Part shown: positions 27,183-35,167 of the stretch, one piece after another
Layout of the letters: every line of letters begins with the position of its first letter
Numbering within the stretch: the first letter of the stretch is position 1
Made by a program: the position numbers and the translations under genes
Assembly: GCA_009843525.1 (NCBI GenBank)
Contig: VYDH01000028.1
Span: 1-64,000, forward strand
Origin: Acidimicrobiales bacterium
GTDB lineage: Bacteria; Actinomycetota; Acidimicrobiia; Acidimicrobiales; Poriferisodalaceae
DNA: 64,000 bases
Direction of reading: 5' to 3'
The notes under the pieces: model-generated
Database searches by the model: none
Told to the model about the DNA's origin: nothing
What the model saw: only the letters and a program-made list of their open reading frames with translations

Positions 27183-28679
27183 GTGACTGCGGGCGAGCGA
27201 GTGGGCGAGAACGGGGGCCGGCGCAGCTACTTCGTGCGCACCTATGGGTGCCAGATGAACGAGCACGACACCGAGCGGATCGCAGGCCTGCTGGAAGCCG
27301 ACAATCTTGTGGCCGCGCCCACGATGGCTGACGCCGATGTCATCGTGCTCAACACCTGCTGCATCCGCGAGAACGCCGACAACAAGCTCTACGGCCAGCT
27401 TGGGCACCTCAAGCGCCTCAAGGAGGAACGCCCCGAGGTGCAGATAGCGGTCGCCGGCTGCCTGGCGCAGAAGGACCAGGACCTCGTGCGCCGACGGGCG
27501 CCTCACGTGGATGTCGTGTTCGGCACGCACAACGTGGCTCGTGCCGCCGACCTGCTGAGCGAGGCACGCGTCTCGGGACCGGTGACGGAGATCCTGGCCG
27601 AGTCCGATGAGTTCCCCTCGGCGCTGCCCGTGCGGCGAGATGCCCAGCACGCCGCATGGGTCACGATCCAGATCGGCTGCGACAACACCTGCGCGTTCTG
27701 CATCGTGCCCTCGGTGCGGGGCCGAGAGATCTCCCGGCCGTTCGGCGAGCTCATCGACGAAGTACGCCGCTTGGCAGCCGACGGCGTCAGCGAGGTGACG
27801 CTGCTGGGGCAGAACGTCAACAGCTACGGCCGCGACGTGACCCTGTCACTCCGCCGCGCAAACGATGCGTCTGGCCCGGACGGTCCAGCCGGTGCCTCGT
27901 GGCGAGCCGGCGAGGCCTGGGCGAGTGGGCGGCGCACTGCTCGCCCGCTGTTCGGCGATCTGCTGCGGGCGGTCGGTGCCGTCGACGGCATCGAGCGGGT
28001 GCGATTCACCAGCCCGCACCCGAAGGACCTGCGGGCCGACGTCATCGCAGCCATGGCCGAGACGCTCGCGGTGTGCGAGCACCTGCACCTGCCGCTGCAG
28101 TCCGGCAGCGACGAAGTGCTGAGAGCAATGCATCGCGGCTATAGCGCCCAGCGCTACCTGGAGCGGCTGGAGGCCGCCCGCGCCGCCGTTGACGACCTCG
28201 CGGTCAGCACCGACATCATCGTGGGCTTTCCTGGCGAGACCGAGCGCGATTTTGCCGACACACTCGAACTCGCTGCGGCGGCCAGCTTCGACAGCGCATT
28301 CACGTTCGTCTTCTCGCCGCGGCCGGGCACCGAAGCCGCAGAGATGGTCGACCGGTTCGTGGACCCCGGAGTATCCGCTGAACGCATGGAGCGGCTGCGA
28401 ACTGTGATCGAGCGCTCCGCACGCCTTGGCAACGAATCCAGGGTGGGCCGCGTCGAAGAGCTGCTAGTGGAGGGACCGTCGAAGCGAGATCCGGACACCC
28501 TCTCAGGCCGGACGCGCCAGAACCGTCTGGTGCACTTCGCGTCAGCCGAGCCGCTGCGAACTGGCACCTATGCACGAGTGCTCGTGACCGACGCTGCCAC
28601 GTTCCACCTCAGCGGAGAGCTCATCGAGGTCATCGCCCCGGCGCGACACCGCACCCGCATACCGGTTGCCGCCCGCTGA
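27183..28679 (+). CDS. miaB: tRNA-2-methylthio-N6-dimethylallyladenosine synthase
   Basis: This 498-residue radical-SAM methylthiotransferase modifies A37 of tRNAs reading UNN codons. The N-terminal cluster cysteines are in RTYGCQMNEHD, NTCCIRENAD and VAGCLAQKD; the radical-SAM triad is in GCDNTCAFCIVPSVRGRE (Cys-x3-Cys-x2-Cys); LLGQNVNSYG is the MiaB signature. A C-terminal TRAM domain ends the protein. About 30 extra Gly/Ala/Arg-rich residues lie between GQNVNSYGRDV and LFGDLLRAV. The start was set at the GTG at 27183, where homology and a -10 element coincide, although the frame is open to 26940. It overlaps or abuts miaA, the preceding pathway step. Confidence 0.93.
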   Translation: MTAGERVGENGGRRSYFVRTYGCQMNEHDTERIAGLLEADNLVAAPTMADADVIVLNTCCIRENADNKLYGQLGHLKRLKEERPEVQIAVAGCLAQKDQDLVRRRAPHVDVVFGTHNVARAADLLSEARVSGPVTEILAESDEFPSALPVRRDAQHAAWVTIQIGCDNTCAFCIVPSVRGREISRPFGELIDEVRRLAADGVSEVTLLGQNVNSYGRDVTLSLRRANDASGPDGPAGASWRAGEAWASGRRTARPLFGDLLRAVGAVDGIERVRFTSPHPKDLRADVIAAMAETLAVCEHLHLPLQSGSDEVLRAMHRGYSAQRYLERLEAARAAVDDLAVSTDIIVGFPGETERDFADTLELAAAASFDSAFTFVFSPRPGTEAAEMVDRFVDPGVSAERMERLRTVIERSARLGNESRVGRVEELLVEGPSKRDPDTLSGRTRQNRLVHFASAEPLRTGTYARVLVTDAATFHLSGELIEVIAPARHRTRIPVAAR

Positions 28680-28692
28680 GAGGCGGGAAGCC

Positions 28693-29724
28693 ATGGGTGG
28701 TGACGGCGGCCATCGGCCCGTGGTCATCGTGGGCCCGACGGCGTCGGGCAAGTCAGCGCTAGCGCTGGAGTTGGTCAGGCGTGCCCGCCCCCGGCCCGAC
28801 ATCGCCGGTCCGACGGAATTGGTGTCGGTCGATTCCATGCAGGTGTACCGCGGTATGGACATCGGCACCGCCAAGCCCTCCGCCGCCGAGCAAGCTGAGG
28901 TGCGGCACCACCTCATCGATCTCGTGGAACCGGCAGAGCGATTCACTGTCGTCGACTATGCGATGGCCTTCGAGGCGGCCATGGCTGACATCGCTGGCCG
29001 GGACGCAGTCCCACTGCTGGTGGGCGGTACCGGTCTGTACCTCCGTGCCGTCATCGACGGTCTCAGGCCGCCACCGGAGTTCACCGACATCGCCACCGAA
29101 CTCGAGGCCGAGGCCGCCGCCGTTTCCGATGCAGCGGCAGCACATGACGGCGGCGGGGTCGACGGGTGCACGGCTGACGTAGCGGCGGCTCGTCAGGCTG
29201 CGGATGGTGGCGCGAGTGGCGCGGTCGTGCTGCACCAACGTCTCGCCGAACTGGACCCGCTGGCCGCTTCGCGTATGGAGCCAACAAATCTGCGCCGAAT
29301 CGTGCGGGCGCTGTCGGTGTGCTTGGGCAGCGGCCGGCCGTTCTCGTCATTCGGGCCGGGGCTGCAGAGCTATCCCGAGGTCCCGTTCCGGATCGTGGGC
29401 ATCGATCCCGGTCGGGCGGCGCTGGACGAGCTCATCGGCGACAGGTACCGCCGACAGATGGAGCTGGGCATGCTCGAAGAGGTGCGCCGGCTCGCTGCTC
29501 GGCCGCTGTCGCGCACGGCCGCGCAAGCTCTCGGCTACAAGGAGCTGCGAGCGCACCTGGCAGGGGAATGCACGCTCGACGAAGCACTCAACGTCGCCAT
29601 CGCACGCACCCGGCGATTCGCCCGCCGCCAGCAGCGCTGGTTCGCCCGAGACCCCAGGATCACCTGGATCTCGCACGGAAGCCCTGCGGAGATGGCCGAC
29701 CAAATGGAGCAGCTTGAATCCTGA
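28693..29724 (+). CDS. miaA: tRNA dimethylallyltransferase
   Basis: This 343-residue enzyme transfers the dimethylallyl group to A37, producing the substrate of MiaB. It has the P-loop GPTASGKSALAL, DSMQVYRGMDIGTAKPS, HHLIDLVEP, GGTGLYLRAVIDGL and LGYKELRAHL. A hydrophilic Ala/Gly-rich insertion of about 40 residues follows PPPEFTDIATELEAEAAAV. The ATG at 28693 has GAGGCGGGA upstream; the ATG at 28666 would overlap miaB by 14 bases and is less likely. Co-transcription with miaB is clear. Confidence 0.93.
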   Translation: MGGDGGHRPVVIVGPTASGKSALALELVRRARPRPDIAGPTELVSVDSMQVYRGMDIGTAKPSAAEQAEVRHHLIDLVEPAERFTVVDYAMAFEAAMADIAGRDAVPLLVGGTGLYLRAVIDGLRPPPEFTDIATELEAEAAAVSDAAAAHDGGGVDGCTADVAAARQAADGGASGAVVLHQRLAELDPLAASRMEPTNLRRIVRALSVCLGSGRPFSSFGPGLQSYPEVPFRIVGIDPGRAALDELIGDRYRRQMELGMLEEVRRLAARPLSRTAAQALGYKELRAHLAGECTLDEALNVAIARTRRFARRQQRWFARDPRITWISHGSPAEMADQMEQLES

Positions 29725-29765
29725 AGGCCTCTGGCCGCACCAAGCTTTGAGTTTCAGTCGAAGGT

Positions 29766-30959
29766 TTAGCTCAGGCGGGATTCGACCATGTCGAGGGCGT
29801 CATCGGTCAGCACGGCGGCTACCCGGACACGATCGGCTGCGGCTGATCCGTAGAACTCACCAGGCGATACGAGAATGCCCACCTCGGTGAGCAGCGTGCG
29901 AGTGAACGCCCACGCGTCGCCGTCGGGGGCTGCAGCCCACAGGTAGAAGCCGCCGCGTGGCAGCGCAGGCTCGGGGCCGAAGCGGCCGACGATGCGCGCG
30001 AGCCGCTCCAGCCGGTTCCGATACCGCTCTCGCTGTTCGGCAACATGGTCTTGGTCGGCCAGCGCTGCTGCCGCCGCCGCCTGCGCCGGGCCCGGCACCA
30101 TGAACCCGGCGTGCTTGCGAACCTCTCGCAGATAGTGGACGAGCGCAGGATCGCCTGCGTAGAAACCCACCCGTACGCCAGCCAGGTTCGATCGCTTTGA
30201 CAATGAATGGACCGCGACAACGCCGTCGACCTCGGCGCGCATGCCGCCGCCCTGTCCTGTGTCTACCTCATCGCTGTGGGCCTCACCGCGGCCAGCCGTC
30301 GCCGCGGAGGTCGGCGTCAAGATCGTTCTGGGCACTCCATCCCAGGTGAACTCGGCGTAGCACTCGTCGCTGAATACCGGCACACCCCGCGCCCGCCCCC
30401 ACCGCGCGGCGGCGTCGAGATCGTCCAGTCCTCCGGCGGGATTCCCGGGTGTGTTGACCCACAGCACCAGGGCCCGCTCAGCGTCGGCGTCGGAGATGGC
30501 GTCGAGCTGGATCGACCAGTGCTCGTCGGCCGGCACGGGCACTGCACGGCAGCCAGCCAGCTCGGCTCCCATCGCGTAACTGGGATAGCTGATCTCGGGA
30601 AACAGCACCGTGTCGCGTCCGGGGGTGCGCAGTCGCAACCAGTGGGGCAGCCCAGCCACGAACTCCTTCGAGCCGATGGTCGCCGCCACTTCCGTGGCGG
30701 CGTCGACCTGTACACCCAGCCGTTCGGTGCACCAGCGCGCAGCCGCGTCCCGAAGCTCGGGCGTCCCAATCGAAGGCGGATAGCCGCGCTCGGAATCCGA
30801 CCCGCCCAGCGCCGCCAGCACGGCGGGCGTTGGCGGGTCCACCGGTGTGCCGATGGACAGGTCCACGAGCCCGCCTTCGTGCCGATCAGCGAGTGGCTTC
30901 AGATCGTCCAGCCGGTCATAGGGATACGGCGGCGGTACGTACCCAGTGCGTGCGTTCAC
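29766..30959 (-). CDS. dapC: Succinyldiaminopimelate aminotransferase, actinobacterial type
   Basis: This 397-residue PLP enzyme of fold type I matches the actinobacterial DapC group that converts N-succinyl-2-amino-6-ketopimelate in lysine and diaminopimelate synthesis. Visible are YVPPPYPYDRLDD, VDLSIGTPVDPPTP, the NTPGNPAGG aspartate/Asn region, FSDECYAEFTW, and the Schiff-base lysine in VAVHSLSKRSNLAGVRVGFYAGD. About 25 extra Gly/Ser-rich residues precede VVAVHSLSKRS. The GTG at 30959 lies seven bases after the hflX stop. Together with dapF it forms a split lysine-synthesis operon dapF-hflX-dapC. Confidence 0.88.
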   Translation of the reverse strand: MNARTGYVPPPYPYDRLDDLKPLADRHEGGLVDLSIGTPVDPPTPAVLAALGGSDSERGYPPSIGTPELRDAAARWCTERLGVQVDAATEVAATIGSKEFVAGLPHWLRLRTPGRDTVLFPEISYPSYAMGAELAGCRAVPVPADEHWSIQLDAISDADAERALVLWVNTPGNPAGGLDDLDAAARWGRARGVPVFSDECYAEFTWDGVPRTILTPTSAATAGRGEAHSDEVDTGQGGGMRAEVDGVVAVHSLSKRSNLAGVRVGFYAGDPALVHYLREVRKHAGFMVPGPAQAAAAAALADQDHVAEQRERYRNRLERLARIVGRFGPEPALPRGGFYLWAAAPDGDAWAFTRTLLTEVGILVSPGEFYGSAAADRVRVAAVLTDDALDMVESRLS

Positions 30960-30966
30960 CGCAACA

Positions 30967-32361
30967 TCATTGCGCGCCGTTGCCGCGGGCAGCATCTGAA
31001 GGGGTGCCGCCGTCAGCGGTTCCGGTTGCGAATTCGGCGAAGAGGCTGCGGGAGACGGCGTCGAGCCGTGCACGCACCACGGTCCCGTGGTCGTCATGAG
31101 ATTCCGAGAGCACTTCGCCTTCCCGGTGGACCGCCGCGAGGGTGTCGCCGCGGGAGTAGGGGATGCGCAGTTCGGTGACCTCGGTGAGGTGCCGGAGACG
31201 GTCGCCGACAGCGAGCAGGAGTTCCTCGACGCCGTCGCCGCTGTTGGCCGATATCGCATGGGAGCCCTCGTAGCGCTCCAGCAGTTGCCTCACGGTGCCG
31301 TCGTCGGCCGTATCGCACTTGTTGAACGCGATGAGTTCGTCGACCTCGCCGGCGCCGATCTCGCGCAGCACGGAGCGCACCACATCGACGTGCATCTCCG
31401 GTTCCGCCGCTGAGGCGTCGACCAGGTGCACCAGCAGGTCGGCCTCGGCCACCTCCTCCAGCGTCGACATGAAGGCCTCCACCAGCGATGTCGGCAGCTT
31501 CTTGATGAAACCGACCGTGTCGGTGACCAGCACTGTCTCGCCGCCGGGCAGTTGCAGTCGCCGAGTGGTGGCGTCGAGCGTGGCGAACAGTCGGTCTTCC
31601 ACCAGCACGTTGGCCCCGGTGAGGCGCCGCAGCAAGGTCGACTTGCCGGCGTTGGTGTAACCCACGATCGCGACCGTGTGGTAGCGGGAGCGCCGGCGCG
31701 ACTTGCGCTGGTTCAGCCGAGTCCGCCGCAGCCCGCGCAGATCCTTCTCGAGTCGCGCCAGCCGCCGCTGGATCCGTCGGCGATCCACCTCGAGCTGGGT
31801 CTCGCCCGGTCCCCGCGTGCCGATGCCGCCAGCCTGCTGCGAGAGCTGCCGCCCGCGGCCGCGCAGCCGTGGGAGCCGGTAGCGAAGCTGGGCCAACTCC
31901 ACCTGCGCTTTGCCTTCGAGCGTCGTGGCGTTCTGGGCGAAGATGTCAAGAATGACCGCCGTGCGGTCGAGCGCGGTGCGCTGCAGAATGCGCTCCAAGT
32001 TGAACTGTTGCGCTGGCGACAGCTCGTCGTCGAACACCACGGTGTCGGCATCGTGCTCAAGCGACGCATCCAAGATCTCGTCGGCCTTCCCCCGTCCCAC
32101 AAACGTCGCCGGGTCAGGTGCATCCCGTCGCTGAACAATCCGCTCCACCGAATCCGCGCCCGCGGTGTCCACCAGCCGCTCCAGCTCGTCAAGATTGGCG
32201 TCCACCTCATCAGCAGTCCGCTCCGCCAGCTGCACCCCCACCAGCACGATCTGCTCCCGAAAAGCCCGATCGATCAGCCCAGACTCAGCCCCCCCAAACT
32301 CCCCAAACCCACCCCGATGGCTCTCGTCCGACTCCTGGGGAGCTTGTTCAGAACCAGCCAT
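30967..32361 (-). CDS. hflX: GTPase HflX
   Basis: This 464-residue GTPase rescues stalled or heat-damaged ribosomes in studied bacteria. The HflX N-terminal domain contains RRDAPDPATFVGRGKADEI and VFDDELSPAQQFNLE; the Gly-rich linker GGIGTRGPGETQLEVDRRRI follows. The G domain has P-loop GYTNAGKSTLL, G3 DTVGFI and G4 FNKCD. The ATG at 32361 shares one base with the dapF stop (TGATG), so translation is coupled. Confidence 0.94.
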   Translation of the reverse strand: MAGSEQAPQESDESHRGGFGEFGGAESGLIDRAFREQIVLVGVQLAERTADEVDANLDELERLVDTAGADSVERIVQRRDAPDPATFVGRGKADEILDASLEHDADTVVFDDELSPAQQFNLERILQRTALDRTAVILDIFAQNATTLEGKAQVELAQLRYRLPRLRGRGRQLSQQAGGIGTRGPGETQLEVDRRRIQRRLARLEKDLRGLRRTRLNQRKSRRRSRYHTVAIVGYTNAGKSTLLRRLTGANVLVEDRLFATLDATTRRLQLPGGETVLVTDTVGFIKKLPTSLVEAFMSTLEEVAEADLLVHLVDASAAEPEMHVDVVRSVLREIGAGEVDELIAFNKCDTADDGTVRQLLERYEGSHAISANSGDGVEELLLAVGDRLRHLTEVTELRIPYSRGDTLAAVHREGEVLSESHDDHGTVVRARLDAVSRSLFAEFATGTADGGTPSDAARGNGAQ

Positions 32362-33368
32362 CAAGCATCCAGTGACGGTGCGTCTAGTGGCCACACATGG
32401 TTGCCGAGATGCTCCACCCAGACGCTGAGGATGGGGTGACCGTCGACTTCGTCGGTCGAGACCGTCGCCTTGCCGCCGGGCATCTCAACGAGAGTCTCTG
32501 CGCCAGGCGACACGAGACCCCAGCTCTGTGCCCGCACCGCAGCGGTAACGGCACCTGTGCCACATGCCTGCGTCAAGCCTGCGCCCCGTTCCCAGACGGA
32601 CATGCCGATCGACGATGAGTCGGCCGAATCCGAATTCTCGCGTTCAATACGCCAGATGAACTCGACATTGATGCCTCGGGGGAAGTGTGCTTCGAACGCT
32701 GCACCGAGATCGGCGGTGTCGTGTGCGTTGACCGGCCGACCAGCGTTGATGACGAGATGCGGATTGCCGACGTCGCCGGTCTCCCGTTGCACGCTTCCGA
32801 GTGCCCGCCTGATTTGTCCGTCTAGCGCAGCCGAGATGTCCGGTCCGTGGGCCACGTGAGGCATGTGGACTTCGGCGAGCGGATCGATGGGCTCAACTGA
32901 TCCGTTCTCGGCTGCTGCGAATTCGGCACTCAAGGTCACGCGCCTCGCTCCATCCGCCGTGTCAACTGTCAGTACGAGAATGTCGCCCCGCGCTTCGGTG
33001 CGCCCACCAAACTCCATGCCCGCAACGAAGGTACGGGCTACCTCGTTGGCCAAACAGGCGAGACCATTGCCGCTCACCTCTGCTGACGACCCGTCGGAGT
33101 TGTACAGCTTCATCCCGACACGCCTGGCCGGCGTTGCAGAAGCGGATTCGTCTGCGTCCGGAGCCAGGCTCGGCTGCGTGGGATTCATGCCAGTGGCCAG
33201 TATCAAGCCGTCGGCACCGATGCCCTTGCGTCGATCGCAGGTCTCGCGGGCAAGTCCGGCCAAGTCGCCGACACGTCGTTCGAGATCTGCTTGCTCGCGG
33301 TCGCTCAACAGGGCGACGAGGAAGTCGTTGCCGAGACCCTGGTGCTTCGCAAGATGGAGCGTGTCCAC
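32361..33368 (-). CDS. dapF: Diaminopimelate epimerase, first catalytic cysteine replaced
   Basis: This 335-residue protein matches DapF, which interconverts LL- and meso-diaminopimelate using two cysteines. The second is present in TQACGTGAVTAAVRAQ. The first, normally in CGNGxRC, reads SGNGLACLANE, so serine occupies the catalytic position and the conserved arginine is also gone. Other elements are intact: HQGLGNDFLV, CDRRKGIGADGLI, LYNSDGSSAE, VGNPHLVI and NVEFIW. About 20 extra residues follow GADGLILATG. The start is the GTG at 33368 (VDTLHLAKHQG). Either this lineage tolerates Cys-to-Ser or the enzyme has altered activity. Confidence 0.88.
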   Translation of the reverse strand: MDTLHLAKHQGLGNDFLVALLSDREQADLERRVGDLAGLARETCDRRKGIGADGLILATGMNPTQPSLAPDADESASATPARRVGMKLYNSDGSSAEVSGNGLACLANEVARTFVAGMEFGGRTEARGDILVLTVDTADGARRVTLSAEFAAAENGSVEPIDPLAEVHMPHVAHGPDISAALDGQIRRALGSVQRETGDVGNPHLVINAGRPVNAHDTADLGAAFEAHFPRGINVEFIWRIERENSDSADSSSIGMSVWERGAGLTQACGTGAVTAAVRAQSWGLVSPGAETLVEMPGGKATVSTDEVDGHPILSVWVEHLGNHVWPLDAPSLDA

Positions 33369-33441
33369 GGCTCCATTGTCACACCTAGACCCGGAATTCC
33401 ACGAGCGAATTGTCACGCAGTGTGTAGAACCGAATCCGTGA

Positions 33442-33557
33442 GGGGTGGGCGGGGGCAGGGGTGCCCACGCGCAGTTCGCAGCGCCACAGCCCATCCACCT
33501 CGTAGCCGGCGGCGCTGCGCATGTCTGAGCATGGGTGCGCCTGCCCCCGCCCACCCC
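33442..33557. repeat. Long inverted repeat with nested hairpin upstream of dapF
   Basis: Perfect 18-base arms at 33442-33459 (GGGGTGGGCGGGGGCAGG) and 33540-33557 enclose 80 bases. Inside, CGCAGCGCC (33477-33485) pairs with GGCGCTGCG (33511-33519). The element fills the gap between the SDR stop and dapF and could be a structured leader of the dapF operon, a transcription terminator of the SDR gene, or a small miniature transposable element. Confidence 0.75.
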
Positions 33558-33583
33558 GGGCGACAGCAGCAAGCACCCAAGCG

Positions 33584-34543
33584 CTACGAGGTGGGTTCGC
33601 GCCGGCCGAAGCCTTTGAACGTGTCACCGATCGCCGTAGCCACCGACGCCAGCTTCGAACGTCCCTCATTCAGCCGGGGAGCTATCTGCGTCAAGCCCTC
33701 GACGGTCCAGCGCCCGTCAGCAGCGATGATGTCGTCGTCGGCGAGCGACCAGCCCTGGTAGAGCCCCACCTCATTGCCGCCCACGTGGAACACGCCGCCA
33801 GTGAATGGGCAGTCCTCCATCGCCAGATACGCCACCAGCGGGCTCACATTCGCCGGGTCGTACAGGTCGAATTCGGCAGGGTCGTCCGGCGCCCGCACCA
33901 CCTCTTCGAGGCCAGGCGTCTGCAGCGTCAGGCGTGTCCGGGCAATCGGCGCCAGGCAGTTCACCCGCACGCTGTAGCGCGCCAGCTCGCCGGCGGCCAC
34001 CAGCGTCATCGCTGCAATGCCGGCCTTGGCACCGGAGTAGTTGAACTGGCCGAGGTTGCCGAGCATGGCGCCCGAGGCGGTGTTGATCACCGAGCCGCTC
34101 ACCTCCTTGCCCGCCTTGGACTGCTCACGCCAGTACGCAGCCGCCCAGCGAGTCGGGCAGAAGTGGCCCTTCATGTGCACTTCGACGACGGCATCCCACT
34201 CGGGCTCGGTCATGTTGACCACCACCCGGTCACGCAGGATGCCCGCGTTGTTGACCAGCACATGCAGGTCGCCGAAAGCCTCGACGGCCTGATTCACCAT
34301 GCGCTGCGCACCCTCCCAGTCGGTGACGCTGTCGCCGTTGGCGACGGCCTCGCCGCCCATGGCCTCAATCTCCGCGACGACCTCGCCGGCAGGACCTTGA
34401 TCTGCGCCGGTGCCGTCGGCGGAACCGCCGAGGTCGTTGACGACGATCTTCGCCCCCTCCGACGCCATCAGCAGCGCATGCTCACGGCCGATGCCACGGC
34501 CAGCGCCGGTGATCAGGACGACGCGTCCGTCAAGTGCACCCAT
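33584..34543 (-). CDS. Short-chain dehydrogenase/reductase
   Basis: This 319-residue SDR has ITGAGRGIGREHALLMASEG for cofactor binding, VVNDLGGSADG, the LVNNAGILRD motif, the catalytic serine region NTASGAMLGN and FNYSGAKAG with Tyr-x3-Lys. The NDLGG acidic residue and length resemble the SDR part of peroxisomal-type hydroxyacyl-CoA dehydrogenases. About 60 C-terminal residues (from GWSLADDDIIAADG) extend beyond the usual fold. The ATG has a GGGAGAA ribosome-binding site. Confidence 0.85.
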   Translation of the reverse strand: MGALDGRVVLITGAGRGIGREHALLMASEGAKIVVNDLGGSADGTGADQGPAGEVVAEIEAMGGEAVANGDSVTDWEGAQRMVNQAVEAFGDLHVLVNNAGILRDRVVVNMTEPEWDAVVEVHMKGHFCPTRWAAAYWREQSKAGKEVSGSVINTASGAMLGNLGQFNYSGAKAGIAAMTLVAAGELARYSVRVNCLAPIARTRLTLQTPGLEEVVRAPDDPAEFDLYDPANVSPLVAYLAMEDCPFTGGVFHVGGNEVGLYQGWSLADDDIIAADGRWTVEGLTQIAPRLNEGRSKLASVATAIGDTFKGFGRREPTS

Positions 34544-34568
34544 GTTGTTCTCCCGTCTTGAGGAACTC

Positions 34569-34645
34569 TGGAGCGGATGACCGGGGTCGAACCGGCGACC
34601 TCAACCTTGGCAAGGTTGCGCTCTAACCAACTGAGCTACATCCGC
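34569..34645 (-). tRNA. tRNA-Gly (anticodon GCC)
   Basis: The minus strand folds into a complete cloverleaf: acceptor GCGGATG/CATCCGC, D-arm GCTC-AGTTGGTTA-GAGC, anticodon arm CAACC-TTGCCAA-GGTTG with anticodon GCC, T-arm GCCGG-TTCGACC-CCGGT, and an encoded TCCA end. A TACAGT hexamer at 34661-34656 lies ten bases upstream. Confidence 0.96.
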
Positions 34646-34719
34646 GCGGCGGATCACTGTAGCAAGCACCTACCGCACAGATGCGTGGATTCGGCGGGGC
34701 GGAGCCGCTTTCGGATGGG

Positions 34720-34944
34720 TTATTCGGCAGGTGGCCGCAGGTCGATCCGCAGTGTCAGGATCCCGTCGTCGAGCGTGGCAGTGGCATCGCCGATCATGGC
34801 GTAGTCCATGAAGTCGAGCTCGGCCTGACGGATGAAGTGGCGTCGCTCCTCGCCGCCGATGGCGGGCAGGTTTCGCTTGCGCACCGCCTCGGCACGCTCG
34901 GCGAAGCGGGTGATCATTTCCTGTGGATCGAAGTTCTCGCTCAT
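34720..34944 (-). CDS. Small conserved-type hypothetical protein
   Basis: This 74-residue protein (MSENFDPQEMITRFAERA at the start) is predicted to be an N-terminal helix followed by a short beta part (DATATLDDGILTLRIDLR). It has no membrane segment and no recognised domain. It lies 13 bases downstream of a small membrane-protein gene and of metX on the same strand, so it may belong to the metX operon. Coding potential is judged from codon use and context only. Confidence 0.6.
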   Translation of the reverse strand: MSENFDPQEMITRFAERAEAVRKRNLPAIGGEERRHFIRQAELDFMDYAMIGDATATLDDGILTLRIDLRPPAE

Positions 34945-34957
34945 GTCGTTCTGGCTC

Positions 34958-35167
34958 TCATGATGACTCGGCCGCGGTGCTCACGTCACCTTGCCACCGC
35001 TGCGGGGCCGTTCGCCGCAGGTACACGACAAATCCGGATCCGCATGCCACGGTGAGCAGGCCCAGCACCGCCACCAGCAGCCACCACACGCCCAAGCCTG
35101 AACCGACCGCCTCCGACGGCACGCTGGCATGTGCATCGGCCAGCAGTGTCGTGCCGCTGCCGATCAA
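34958..35167 (-). CDS. Small single-span membrane protein coupled to metX
   Basis: This 69-residue frame has one clear membrane helix (LGVWWLLVAVLGLLTVACG, about residues 25-43) followed by a basic segment (YLRRTAPQR), so the C-terminus is probably cytoplasmic. It starts at a TTG overlapping the metX stop by four bases (TTGA). No family is recognised. The coupling suggests real translation, but a spurious frame cannot be excluded. Confidence 0.5.
   Translation of the reverse strand: MIGSGTTLLADAHASVPSEAVGSGLGVWWLLVAVLGLLTVACGSGFVVYLRRTAPQRWQGDVSTAAESS

Noticed and set aside
27183-28679. RimO ribosomal-protein methylthiotransferase
   Set aside because: The motifs GQNVNSYG and RTYGCQMNEHD and the adjacent miaA point to MiaB.
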